A stretch of 20,812 nucleotides of DNA. Source: Flavobacteriaceae bacterium (lineage in GTDB: Bacteria > Bacteroidota > Bacteroidia > Flavobacteriales > Weeksellaceae). The number at the start of each line of letters is the position of its first letter. Positions within the stretch are counted from its first letter, which is position 1. Shown in pieces: positions 7,010 through 12,560 of the stretch. Below the pieces are notes generated by a model. The model had not been told where the DNA came from and ran no database searches. It saw only the letters and a list, made by a program, of their open reading frames with translations. Both the position numbers and the translations under genes were made by a program. The DNA lies in NCBI GenBank assembly GCA_031273305.1, contig JAISSC010000045.1, forward strand, positions 1 through 20,812. The letters run 5' to 3'.

Positions 7010-7597
7010 ATGAATGATAAACTATATCTTTTTGATTTTGATGGAACTATAACCAACAAAGACACCTTATTCGATTTCTTGCAGTTTTCCTTTCCACAAA
7101 AATATACATCTGCTTTTATTAAATTTATCCCGCTGTTTTTCCTTATCAAATTTAAAGTATTAAGTGCCGGGAGAGTCAAACAGAAATTTATTTCTCATTT
7201 TTTGAAGGGAAAAAGTAAGAAAGAGATAGAAAATTTGGCTCAACATTATTTTGAAGCAAGAAAAAACATCATACTTAGACCAAAAGCACTGGAATATATA
7301 AAAAATTTAGCCCATGAACCTCATAAATATATAGTCACAGCCTCTTTAGGAATTTGGGTCAAGCCTTTTGCAAAGCATTTGGGGCTTCGTTTGATTTCAA
7401 CGGAATCGGATTTTGATAATGATGTTTTTACCGGAAAATTTGCATCCCCCAATTGCAATTACAAAGAAAAAGTAGTGAGGATTATAAAAGAAATCCAGTT
7501 AACACAATTTAGAGAAGTTTATGCCTTTGGGGATAGTAAAGGAGATAAATATATGTTAGAATTGGCGACAACTCCTCATTTTCGCTACTTTGAATAA
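7010..7597 (+). CDS. HAD-superfamily (HAD-IB, SerB-like) phosphatase
   Basis: This 195-residue HAD phosphatase has all four motifs. Motif I is FDFDGT (Asp9 nucleophile, Asp11 acid/base), motif II is VTAS at 109-112, a lysine near 152-154 serves as motif III, and motif IV is FGDSKGD at 173-179. A helical cap of about 75 residues follows motif I, as in HAD-IB enzymes. It is the last gene of the operon, 63 bases after the reductase gene. The DPA route needs removal of the 5-phosphate from polyprenylphospho-5-phosphoribose before oxidation, so this enzyme is a natural candidate for that step. In mycobacteria the candidate phosphatase (Rv3807c) belongs to another family, so this would be non-homologous replacement. 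The phosphatase fold is certain, the substrate is inferred from context. Confidence 0.85.
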   Translation: MNDKLYLFDFDGTITNKDTLFDFLQFSFPQKYTSAFIKFIPLFFLIKFKVLSAGRVKQKFISHFLKGKSKKEIENLAQHYFEARKNIILRPKALEYIKNLAHEPHKYIVTASLGIWVKPFAKHLGLRLISTESDFDNDVFTGKFASPNCNYKEKVVRIIKEIQLTQFREVYAFGDSKGDKYMLELATTPHFRYFE

Positions 7598-7699
7598 ACC
7601 CCGACAGTATCCGGTTACGCACATTGAAATCAATATAAAACTGCGTTACGTTCGCAAGAACATATGACAGGCGTTACTAAATGCACGACAAGTTATACT
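7598..7699. repeat. Decayed intergenic repeat fragment
   Basis: The gap between the HAD gene and the sigma-factor promoter contains GACAGGCGTTACTA at 7666-7679, one mismatch from GACAGGCGTAACTA at 238-251, which is the right end of the 128-bp palindrome. ACGTTCGCAAGAAC just upstream recalls the CGCAA core of that element. It appears to be a remnant of the same repeat. No gene is seen. Confidence 0.35.
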
Positions 7700-7707
7700 T
7701 ATATTTG
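7700..7707 (+). promoter_or_regulatory. -7 box TATATTTG upstream of the sigma factor
   Basis: Exact TAnnTTTG match ending 44 bases before the GTG start of the ECF sigma gene. No convincing -33 TTG is seen. The match to the primary-sigma box suggests basal rather than purely autoregulated expression. Confidence 0.4.
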
Positions 7708-7751
7708 TAACAAAATACTCAAAACCCGGACTGATTAAACCACAACCCGAT

Positions 7752-8252
7752 GTGAAAAGAAGAACCGAATTAGAATTTTCCGAATTAATTGAAAAAAATC
7801 AGGGGATTATTCATAAAGTTTGTAGGATTTATACAACCAATGAAGAAGATTCTCAGGATTTATTTCAGGAAATCTTATTACAGCTTTGGAAATCGTATAA
7901 GAGTTTTAAAGGAAATTCAAAATTCACAACATGGATGTATAGAGTTGCACTGAATACTGCCATTACACTTTTTAGAAAATCGACCAAGCGCATCAGCACA
8001 CTGGATATAGACAATACCTTATATAAAATATATGAAGACAACGAATATCCGGATAAACAGGAGCAGATCAATCAATTATATGAAGCCATTAAAAAACTCT
8101 CAGAAATAGAAAGGGCTTTGATTCTATTATATTTGGAAGATTTGCCATACAAAGATATTGCTGATACTTTGGGCATTACGGAAGTAAATGCCAGAGTAAA
8201 AATGAACCGCACTAAAGCTAAACTAAAAGAAATCATGAACCAAGATGAATAA
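7752..8252 (+). CDS. ECF-type RNA polymerase sigma factor
   Basis: The 166-residue protein has the two conserved ECF domains. Sigma region 2 spans about 9-76, with the -10 recognition tract DSQDLFQEILLQLWKSY (33-49) and FTTWMYRVALN (58-68). Region 4 spans about 112-160, with a helix-turn-helix in LPYKDIADTLGITEVNARVKM. GTG at 7752 is the likely start, because the overlapping ATG at 7750 is out of frame and runs straight into a stop (ATGTGA). The gene overlaps the downstream membrane-protein gene by eight bases, so the pair is translationally coupled. This layout suggests that the membrane protein controls the sigma factor. The inducing signal is not evident. Confidence 0.92.
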   Translation: MKRRTELEFSELIEKNQGIIHKVCRIYTTNEEDSQDLFQEILLQLWKSYKSFKGNSKFTTWMYRVALNTAITLFRKSTKRISTLDIDNTLYKIYEDNEYPDKQEQINQLYEAIKKLSEIERALILLYLEDLPYKDIADTLGITEVNARVKMNRTKAKLKEIMNQDE

Positions 8253-8937
8253 AGAATTAGATATAGATAATTTAAAAAGGGACTGGAAAGAACAAGACAG
8301 TATCCAAAACCGGTATTCTCAGGCAGAGCTTGTTTTGATGTTGAATAAAAAATCCGGGAACAACGTAAAATATATCGTCATCATCAGCATTATTGAATTT
8401 GTCATTCTTATGCTTTCGCTCCTTTTCACGGCTACGAATAAAAACGGTATTATACAAAATCTGGATATAGATGCCGGTGAAGTTTACATACGAAATTATA
8501 AGATCAGTCAGGTTCTCGTATATGTCAACATTGTTATATCGCTTGGGTTTATCTTCTATTTTTATAAATGTTATAAAAGGATTAACCTATTGAGTTCGAT
8601 TAAAGAGCTTATTAACAATATTTTAAGAATAAGAAAAAGTGTAAACCGGTTCATTTCAATAAATGTAACTCTGGGGTTACTTACTCTTTTCCTCACCGGT
8701 TTTTATGATTTTATGTTCGAGTTCAAAGAAGAGATAAATTCCACATCACAAGACATTATAACAATAGAAAAGATACATCATCCTTTTTCCTCACCGGAAT
8801 ATGTTTTTCTTTTTATTATCATCTGTCTGCTTACCATACTTATGATAGCCGCTTATTATTCCCTTATATATGGAATATTGCTGAGAAGATTGAAAAAGAA
8901 TCTACAAGAATTACAAAAACTCGAATCAGAGGGATAA
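8245..8937 (+). CDS. Four-helix membrane protein, putative anti-sigma partner
   Basis: The 230-residue protein begins with about 40 cytosolic residues, including the tract LKRDWKEQDSIQNRYSQAEL. Four likely transmembrane helices follow at roughly 41-61, 87-108, 137-158 and 186-212, and a short basic and acidic C-terminal tail ends it. I see no zinc-binding anti-sigma motif (HxxxCxxC) and no FecR-like domain. Its eight-base overlap with the ECF sigma gene and its N-terminal cytosolic segment suggest that it sequesters or modulates the sigma factor at the membrane. From memory, similar proteins next to sigma factors in flavobacterial genomes are often mislabelled as beta-carotene monooxygenases. 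The topology is well supported, the role is inferred from position only. Confidence 0.75.
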   Translation: MNKELDIDNLKRDWKEQDSIQNRYSQAELVLMLNKKSGNNVKYIVIISIIEFVILMLSLLFTATNKNGIIQNLDIDAGEVYIRNYKISQVLVYVNIVISLGFIFYFYKCYKRINLLSSIKELINNILRIRKSVNRFISINVTLGLLTLFLTGFYDFMFEFKEEINSTSQDIITIEKIHHPFSSPEYVFLFIIICLLTILMIAAYYSLIYGILLRRLKKNLQELQKLESEG

Positions 8938-8954
8938 ACGGATTAAAGAGCTAA

Positions 8955-9359
8955 TCACGGCTTAGGCCAATCTATTAACGAAGCATCACCCAGATATTTT
9001 TTTATCCATGCGTCTCGTCTTGTCGGTATCGAGTCATAATCAGATACATCCTCATAACCCAAGTCCAGAGTCATTTTTCCGGCAGCCGTAAGATAAAATG
9101 TAGCTGTTGTCCAAAATCCAAGCTCTGATTTTTGATAAGCGTTTTCAAGATTAACGAATTCCTTTAGTAATTTGTTCAAGCCATCATTTAAATACCCATA
9201 CCTACCGTTTTTCTTTAAATAAAAAACTTCTAGTCCCCATACATTATCTTCCATTTCAACTTTTGCCCAGGCCTCCTGAAAATCTTCGGGCAAAATATCT
9301 ACGAGTGATTGCCCTATCGCAGTATAGTGTTTACCAAAATCCGGAATCGCTGCATTCAT
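8955..9359 (-). CDS. YezG-like (DUF600) immunity protein, orphan
   Basis: This 134-residue soluble protein resembles the YezG/DUF600 immunity proteins of polymorphic toxin systems. Shared features are an early ILPEDFQEAW tract (22-31), a central aromatic-rich strand (VFYLKKNGRYGY), and a C-terminal block with FWTTATFYLTAAGKM (82-96), GYEDVSD (101-107) and RRDAWIKKYLG (114-124). In characterised systems such proteins bind and neutralise a cognate toxin domain. No toxin, Rhs, LXG or T6SS gene lies anywhere in the window, so this would be an orphan. It lies on the minus strand downstream of the SRPBCC gene and converges with the sigma/membrane-protein pair. The family match was judged by eye, so the confidence in function is moderate. 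Confidence 0.65.
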   Translation of the reverse strand: MNAAIPDFGKHYTAIGQSLVDILPEDFQEAWAKVEMEDNVWGLEVFYLKKNGRYGYLNDGLNKLLKEFVNLENAYQKSELGFWTTATFYLTAAGKMTLDLGYEDVSDYDSIPTRRDAWIKKYLGDASLIDWPKP

Positions 9360-9408
9360 GATTATTATCTTTTATTGTGGGGTTTCAAAAATTAACTAAA
9401 ATTTTATC

Positions 9409-9801
9409 TTAAGGTAGTTTAGAAATACCCTCCGTCAATGATTTTATAAAATTCTTCAAAGGTTTTTCTACCATCGTGGCGATAAACATATTGAATTTCC
9501 CGTCAAAAACGAACTGAACTTCACAGGAAGTATCTGAAATTTTTTTAATAAAAAGGCTCAGGTCAAATTTTAAGGATTCCTTGGCGGAAGTCAGCACCAC
9601 CTTTGAAGCCGGCACCTTTTCTTTCAACTTCAGTGCTATCTCCGGCATCCCTTTTAATGCAAAAATAAATCCGGTATCATTTGCCTCGAATTTATCGACA
9701 TTTTCCGGTAGAAACTTACTATATTCACGAGGTTGAGAAGCCAAAGAATAGATTTCTTCCGCCGATTTATTTACAAGTGTTTTTTCTCCTGTTATGTTCA
9801 T
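9409..9801 (-). CDS. SRPBCC/START-like domain protein
   Basis: The 130-residue protein has the compact SRPBCC (Bet v1/polyketide cyclase-like) pattern. It opens with a beta strand and the tract VNKSAEEIYSLASQPREYSKFLPE (10-33), a run of alternating beta strands follows, and a long C-terminal amphipathic helix (about 103-128) ends in SLTEGISKL. These domains form a hydrophobic cavity for lipids or other ligands, but no catalytic residue is evident and no substrate can be named. In related Bacteroidota, from memory, this protein often lies near pyrE and a Nudix hydrolase. Here the Nudix gene is directly divergent and pyrE is absent from the window. A TACATTTG box on the minus strand (9836-9829) lies 28 bases before its ATG. 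Confidence 0.75.
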   Translation of the reverse strand: MNITGEKTLVNKSAEEIYSLASQPREYSKFLPENVDKFEANDTGFIFALKGMPEIALKLKEKVPASKVVLTSAKESLKFDLSLFIKKISDTSCEVQFVFDGKFNMFIATMVEKPLKNFIKSLTEGISKLP

Positions 9802-9808
9802 TTTTTTG

Positions 9809-9836
9809 TAATTTTGAAAAAATTAAGACAAATGTA
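9809..9836. promoter_or_regulatory. Face-to-face -7 boxes between the SRPBCC and Nudix genes
   Basis: On the plus strand TAATTTTG (9809-9816) ends 15 bases before the Nudix ATG at 9832. On the minus strand TACATTTG (9836-9829) ends 28 bases before the SRPBCC ATG at 9801. The minus-strand box overlaps the Nudix start codon, so the two divergent transcripts would share about 30 bases and their promoters should compete. Confidence 0.45.
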
Positions 9837-10425
9837 CAAAATTTCCGTTAACGAAAAGCTTCTTACCATTGGTAAAAAGGGAGTCAAAGATGCGGTAAAT
9901 ATTTTTTATGACAAACAAAATACTTTTGACTATGCTTTTGATATATTGTACAATACAAAAGTAAGAGCCGTTCACATTTTTTCACTCGACGAGAAGCATA
10001 TCTGGAAAAAACTCCAAAAGTATGCCCCGCCTGTTTATGCTGCCGGAGGAATTGTTAAGAACAGCAGCGGGAAATATCTTTTCATCAAGCGAAACGGAAT
10101 ATGGGACCTCCCCAAAGGACATGTGGAAAAAAAAGAGACCTTTAAAGAGACTGCCTTGCGGGAAGTAGAAGAAGAATGCGCCATCAGTGGGATAAAGCTG
10201 GAAAAATACTTATCTACCACCTATCACATTTACCTTGACAAACAATACCGTCTGAAAGTAGTTCAATGGTTTATGATGAACTATTCCGGGAAAGAAAAAC
10301 CCCGACCTCAGACAGAAGAAGGTATTGAGTTGGTCAAATGGGTTTACAAAAAAGAAATACCTCATCTAATGGAAAATGCGCATAACAACATCAAAACGCT
10401 GGTTTCTAAGCATGTTTTAAAGTAA
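9832..10425 (+). CDS. Nudix hydrolase
   Basis: The Nudix fold hydrolyses nucleoside diphosphates linked to another moiety. Using ATG 9832, the protein has 197 residues. The upstream in-frame ATG at 9733 would overlap the divergent SRPBCC coding region and its extra residues look non-native. An N-terminal region of about 65 residues precedes the Nudix domain. The Nudix box lies at 96-118: Gly96, Glu102, Arg110-Glu111 and Glu114-Glu115 are all present, but the glycine near its end is Ala117 (EEECAI). The tract VYAAGGIVKNSSGKYLFIKRNGIWDLPKGH precedes it, as expected. The substrate is not predictable. The overall size and added N-terminus match a Bacteroidota Nudix group usually found near pyrE, though pyrE is not in this window. 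Confidence 0.88.
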   Translation: MYKISVNEKLLTIGKKGVKDAVNIFYDKQNTFDYAFDILYNTKVRAVHIFSLDEKHIWKKLQKYAPPVYAAGGIVKNSSGKYLFIKRNGIWDLPKGHVEKKETFKETALREVEEECAISGIKLEKYLSTTYHIYLDKQYRLKVVQWFMMNYSGKEKPRPQTEEGIELVKWVYKKEIPHLMENAHNNIKTLVSKHVLK

Positions 10426-10489
10426 AAAACAGCCTCTCCCGCCCCGCCGTTACAGACCAAATCCCGACCTAATCAGGATATAAAAAGGG

Positions 10490-10870
10490 TTAGTTTAGAT
10501 ATATACAGCGGTCTTTTTCCCTAAAGTTCAATTCTACCTTAGTTTCATCCTTCCGGATTGCATATGGTATAAAGTACTCCTCTGCTCTCCTTAGCAATTC
10601 CTCTTTCGTCCGTGTAAAAGTCACGGTTATTCCATCCTTTTCAAGACTGTCCCCTTTGTACAATGTATAGTTTAAATCGCCGTAAGACACAGTAGTAGGC
10701 ATTTCTCCATAGCTCCATTGATTACCCTCATCATCTTGAAAACCTACAAGCCCTAAACCCTCATGGATCATGAAATGAGCCTCTGTTCTGGTGTTTTCCA
10801 ACATTATCCTGTGAGGATCTAAACGACAGAATCGTATAATTTTTTGATATTTTAAACTAAATAAATCCAT
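10490..10870 (-). CDS. Hypothetical protein, soluble, unknown family
   Basis: The 126-residue protein is not recognised. It has no signal peptide, no membrane helix and no cysteine-rich motif. The pattern is beta-rich, with alternating short strands and turns (for example VGFQDDEGNQWSYGE at 37-51 and YGDLNYTLYKGDS at 63-75) and one helix near 87-98 (RTKEELLRRAEEYF). The last 20 residues are charged. It starts next to the repeat cassette at 10982 and converges with the Nudix gene. No -7 box was found upstream. Its small size and isolated position would fit an accessory gene such as an immunity or stress protein, but that is a guess. The reading frame is open across its full length and its codon use resembles that of its neighbours. 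Confidence 0.5.
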   Translation of the reverse strand: MDLFSLKYQKIIRFCRLDPHRIMLENTRTEAHFMIHEGLGLVGFQDDEGNQWSYGEMPTTVSYGDLNYTLYKGDSLEKDGITVTFTRTKEELLRRAEEYFIPYAIRKDETKVELNFREKDRCIYLN

Positions 10871-10981
10871 CAGGTTCTATTTTACTTCCCTAATAAACGG
10901 AAAAAACAGTTAAGTTATTATGCAATTTTTATGCCGTATTTATATTTTGTTGTCAGGTCATACTCTAAAACCGCCTTTTTC

Positions 10982-11271
10982 CCTGACTTTGACACTTTCA
11001 AGAGCCTTGTTTTGTAATTATGTAATAGGCAACATTTTATAAATTTTGCAATATCAAAAATATGTGTTGCAGGCAGAAGCCTGAAAGGCTTGATTTTCAT
11101 AACCGTAGGTCGCCGACCTGCGGAAAGAGCACCCTCCCAAACGGCTGCCTGAAAGGCAGGACTGACAATATGCTCACAATCAGTATTTTATAAATTTTAC
11201 AATACCAAAATGGATGTCGCATATTCAAAATCAGGACGTTCAGGGTAGAGACGTCCCAATTTGGGCGTCTC
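10982..11271. repeat. Palindromic repeat cassette, copy 2, with short inverted ends
   Basis: The left end CCTGACTTTGA (10982-10992) pairs with TCAAAATCAGG (11225-11235), 10 of 11 bases inverted, giving a 254-bp MITE-like unit. Inside are the hairpins AAGCCT-GAA-AGGCTT (near 11078), CCGTAGGTC/GACCTGCGG (11103-11123) and CTGCCT-GAA-AGGCAG (11145-11159). Two copies of an AT-rich module flank them, ATTTTATAAATTTT followed by a CAAAATGGATGTCGC-like tail (about 11034-11074 and 11183-11224). A 24-base near-perfect palindrome with GAGACGTCCC/TGGGCGTCTC arms follows at 11248-11271. This explains the 471-base stretch without a gene between the hypothetical gene and rimM. Confidence 0.75.
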
Positions 11272-11341
11272 CACGTTATGTCGTTCACGTTATCATTATT
11301 GTGCAAATTGGGCAAAACACTGTAAAAAGAACGGAATTATT

Positions 11342-11854
11342 TTACAGGTCTAAAATACCTTCCGGGAGGATCATAGAGATAGTTCTTTTTTCTCTGTTTA
11401 CCTCTACAATCCAGTCATTAATGATGGGAATGTAAATATTCTTTTCGTTTAGCTGAATGCTAAAAAGAGCCTGAGCACCCGCATCATTGATTTCAATAAT
11501 TTTTCCAATAATTCGGTTTTTGTCATCAGTCAAATCAAAATGAATTACTTCATGATAGTAGAATTGTTTCCCTTCCAGTTTAGGTAAAGTATTTAGAGGA
11601 AGGTATAGGTCAGAACCGATAATATTTTGAATATCAGTAGGGTTATCTTTAAATTTTACTCGTAGAGAATCTTTGTTTAAGAGTTGGCATTCTTCAATAA
11701 AAAAAGGAACCGGTATTCCGTTAAAATCAACAAATACCAATTCCAAATTATTATAATCCTCAGGTTTATCTGTGTCTAATTTAACTACCAGATGACCTTT
11801 TAATCCATGTGTTCTTGTGATTGTGCCTAAGTAGTAACAATCCTCTAACCGCAT
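11342..11854 (-). CDS. rimM: Ribosome maturation factor RimM
   Basis: RimM is a 30S assembly factor that binds ribosomal protein S19 and helps mature the 16S rRNA head. The 170-residue protein has the expected two barrels. The N-terminal RimM domain starts DCYYLGTITRTHGLKGHLVV (5-24), the family signature. The C-terminal PRC-barrel domain starts about residue 93 (GKQFYYHEVIHFDL) and continues through GKIIEINDAGAQALFSI and IPIINDWIVEVN. It follows rpsP by three bases on the minus strand, the common rpsP-rimM order, so it is co-transcribed with and probably translationally coupled to S16. A pair of eight-base arms, CTGTAAAA and TTTTACAG (11320-11347), spans its stop codon and may act as a weak end hairpin. 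Confidence 0.95.
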   Translation of the reverse strand: MRLEDCYYLGTITRTHGLKGHLVVKLDTDKPEDYNNLELVFVDFNGIPVPFFIEECQLLNKDSLRVKFKDNPTDIQNIIGSDLYLPLNTLPKLEGKQFYYHEVIHFDLTDDKNRIIGKIIEINDAGAQALFSIQLNEKNIYIPIINDWIVEVNREKRTISMILPEGILDL

Positions 11855-11857
11855 AAA

Positions 11858-12478
11858 CTAAGCCTCAGGTTCTTCGTTTTTATCCGGAGCAGCCTCTGTT
11901 GCAGTCTCATCTGCAATAGCAGTCTCTGTTGCTTCTTCTGAGTTATTTACTTCCGGAGCAACCTCTGTTACAGTCTCATCTGCAATAGCAGTCTCTGTTG
12001 CTTCTTCCGTATCATTTACTTCTTCTTCAACCTTTTGTTGAGCTGCCACACGGGCTTCGCTCACTTTCTTCTCGGCTTCGTATTTATCTTTTTTAGCCTG
12101 TTCTTTAGAAGAAGTCAATTTATCTTTCTTAGCCTGAATTGCCTTTTCTTTGTCTTCCAGCCAGGTTTGGAATTTTTTCTCAGCCTCCTCAGCAGAAAAA
12201 GCTCCCTTTTTTACTCCGCCGTTTAAGTGTTTTTTCAGTAAAGCTCCCTTGTAAGAAAGTATAGCTTTTGCAGTGTCCGTAGGTTGTGCGCCTTTTTCTA
12301 ACCAGCTAACTGCTTTGTCTACGTTTAACTCAATAGTTGCAGGGTTGGTAGTAGGCACATAAATTCCTAATTTTTCGATGTTCTTACCATCTCTTTTGGC
12401 TCTGGAATTTGCTACTACGATGTGGAAAACAGGTTTTCCTTTTTTACCGTGTCTTTGTAATCTGATTTTTACTGCCAT
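11858..12478 (-). CDS. rpsP: 30S ribosomal protein S16 with long acidic C-terminal extension
   Basis: S16 is a primary-binding 30S protein. The core is residues 1 to about 82, beginning MAVKIRLQRHGKKGKP with the typical tract FHIVVANSRAKRDGKNIEKLGIY. The start is placed at 12478, because the in-frame upstream ATG (12511) would add residues absent from the family. The remaining 124 residues form an extension: a lysine- and glutamate-rich, probably helical stretch (95-150), then an acidic, alanine- and threonine-rich tail with a tandem 23-residue duplication (158-180 and 181-203). C-terminal extensions on S16 are common in Bacteroidota, and this one is longer than the core. It is co-transcribed with rimM. 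A well-formed promoter and a short leader hairpin lie upstream. Confidence 0.95.
   Translation of the reverse strand: MAVKIRLQRHGKKGKPVFHIVVANSRAKRDGKNIEKLGIYVPTTNPATIELNVDKAVSWLEKGAQPTDTAKAILSYKGALLKKHLNGGVKKGAFSAEEAEKKFQTWLEDKEKAIQAKKDKLTSSKEQAKKDKYEAEKKVSEARVAAQQKVEEEVNDTEEATETAIADETVTEVAPEVNNSEEATETAIADETATEAAPDKNEEPEA
11870..12007 (-). repeat. 69-bp tandem duplication inside rpsP
   Basis: Two adjacent 69-base units encode 23 residues each, both beginning EEATETAIADET. The DNA is almost identical over the first half (the GCAGTCTCATCTGCAATAGC tract recurs with a 69-base offset) and diverges in the second half. It looks like a recent in-frame slippage or unequal-exchange duplication of the S16 acidic tail. 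Confidence 0.85.
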
Positions 12479-12493
12479 ATTTTTTTGTTTTTT

Positions 12494-12508
12494 CGGGAAC
12501 CCGTCCCG
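12494..12508 (-). promoter_or_regulatory. Short hairpin in the rpsP leader
   Basis: CGGGA and TCCCG (12494-12498, 12504-12508) form a five-base GC stem with a five-base loop in the AT-rich leader, between the promoter and the ATG at 12478. It is the only strong structure in the leader. A role in S16 autoregulation is possible but unproven. Confidence 0.3.
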
Positions 12509-12527
12509 CATTAATTTTTTAAGTTTG

Positions 12528-12557
12528 CAAATATACTAATTTCTTTTGGTTCTGCAA
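12528..12557 (-). promoter_or_regulatory. rpsP-rimM promoter (-33 TTG, -7 TATATTTG)
   Basis: On the minus strand TATATTTG (12535-12528) is preceded, after a 19-base spacer, by TTG (12557-12555). This is the best match in the window to the full Bacteroidota primary-sigma promoter. The box ends 49 bases before the S16 start codon. Confidence 0.65.
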
Positions 12558-12560
12558 TAG

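Noticed and set aside
7010..7597. HAD protein considered as a phosphoserine phosphatase (SerB)
   Set aside because: Motifs fit HAD-IB generally, but the operon context with the DPA genes makes a lipid-sugar phosphate a better guess. SerB cannot be excluded by sequence alone.
9733..9831. Upstream ATG extension of the Nudix gene
   Set aside because: It would overlap the divergent SRPBCC coding region by about 70 bases and precede the -7 box. ATG 9832 fits better.
10918..11100. Minus-strand open frame beginning MKIKPFRLLPA
   Set aside because: The start lies in the shared 29-base repeat (GGCTTGATTTTCAT read in reverse), so the N-terminus is repeat-derived and the rest is cassette sequence.
11097..11315. 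Minus-strand open frame ending QVGDLRL and the overlapping plus-strand frame 11214-11435
   Set aside because: Both run through the palindromes at 11103-11271. The plus-strand one also runs antisense into rimM. They are repeat translations, not genes.
12479..12511. Upstream ATG extension of rpsP (11 extra residues)
   Set aside because: S16 begins MAVKIRLQRHGKKG in the family. The extra residues are encoded by the leader hairpin.
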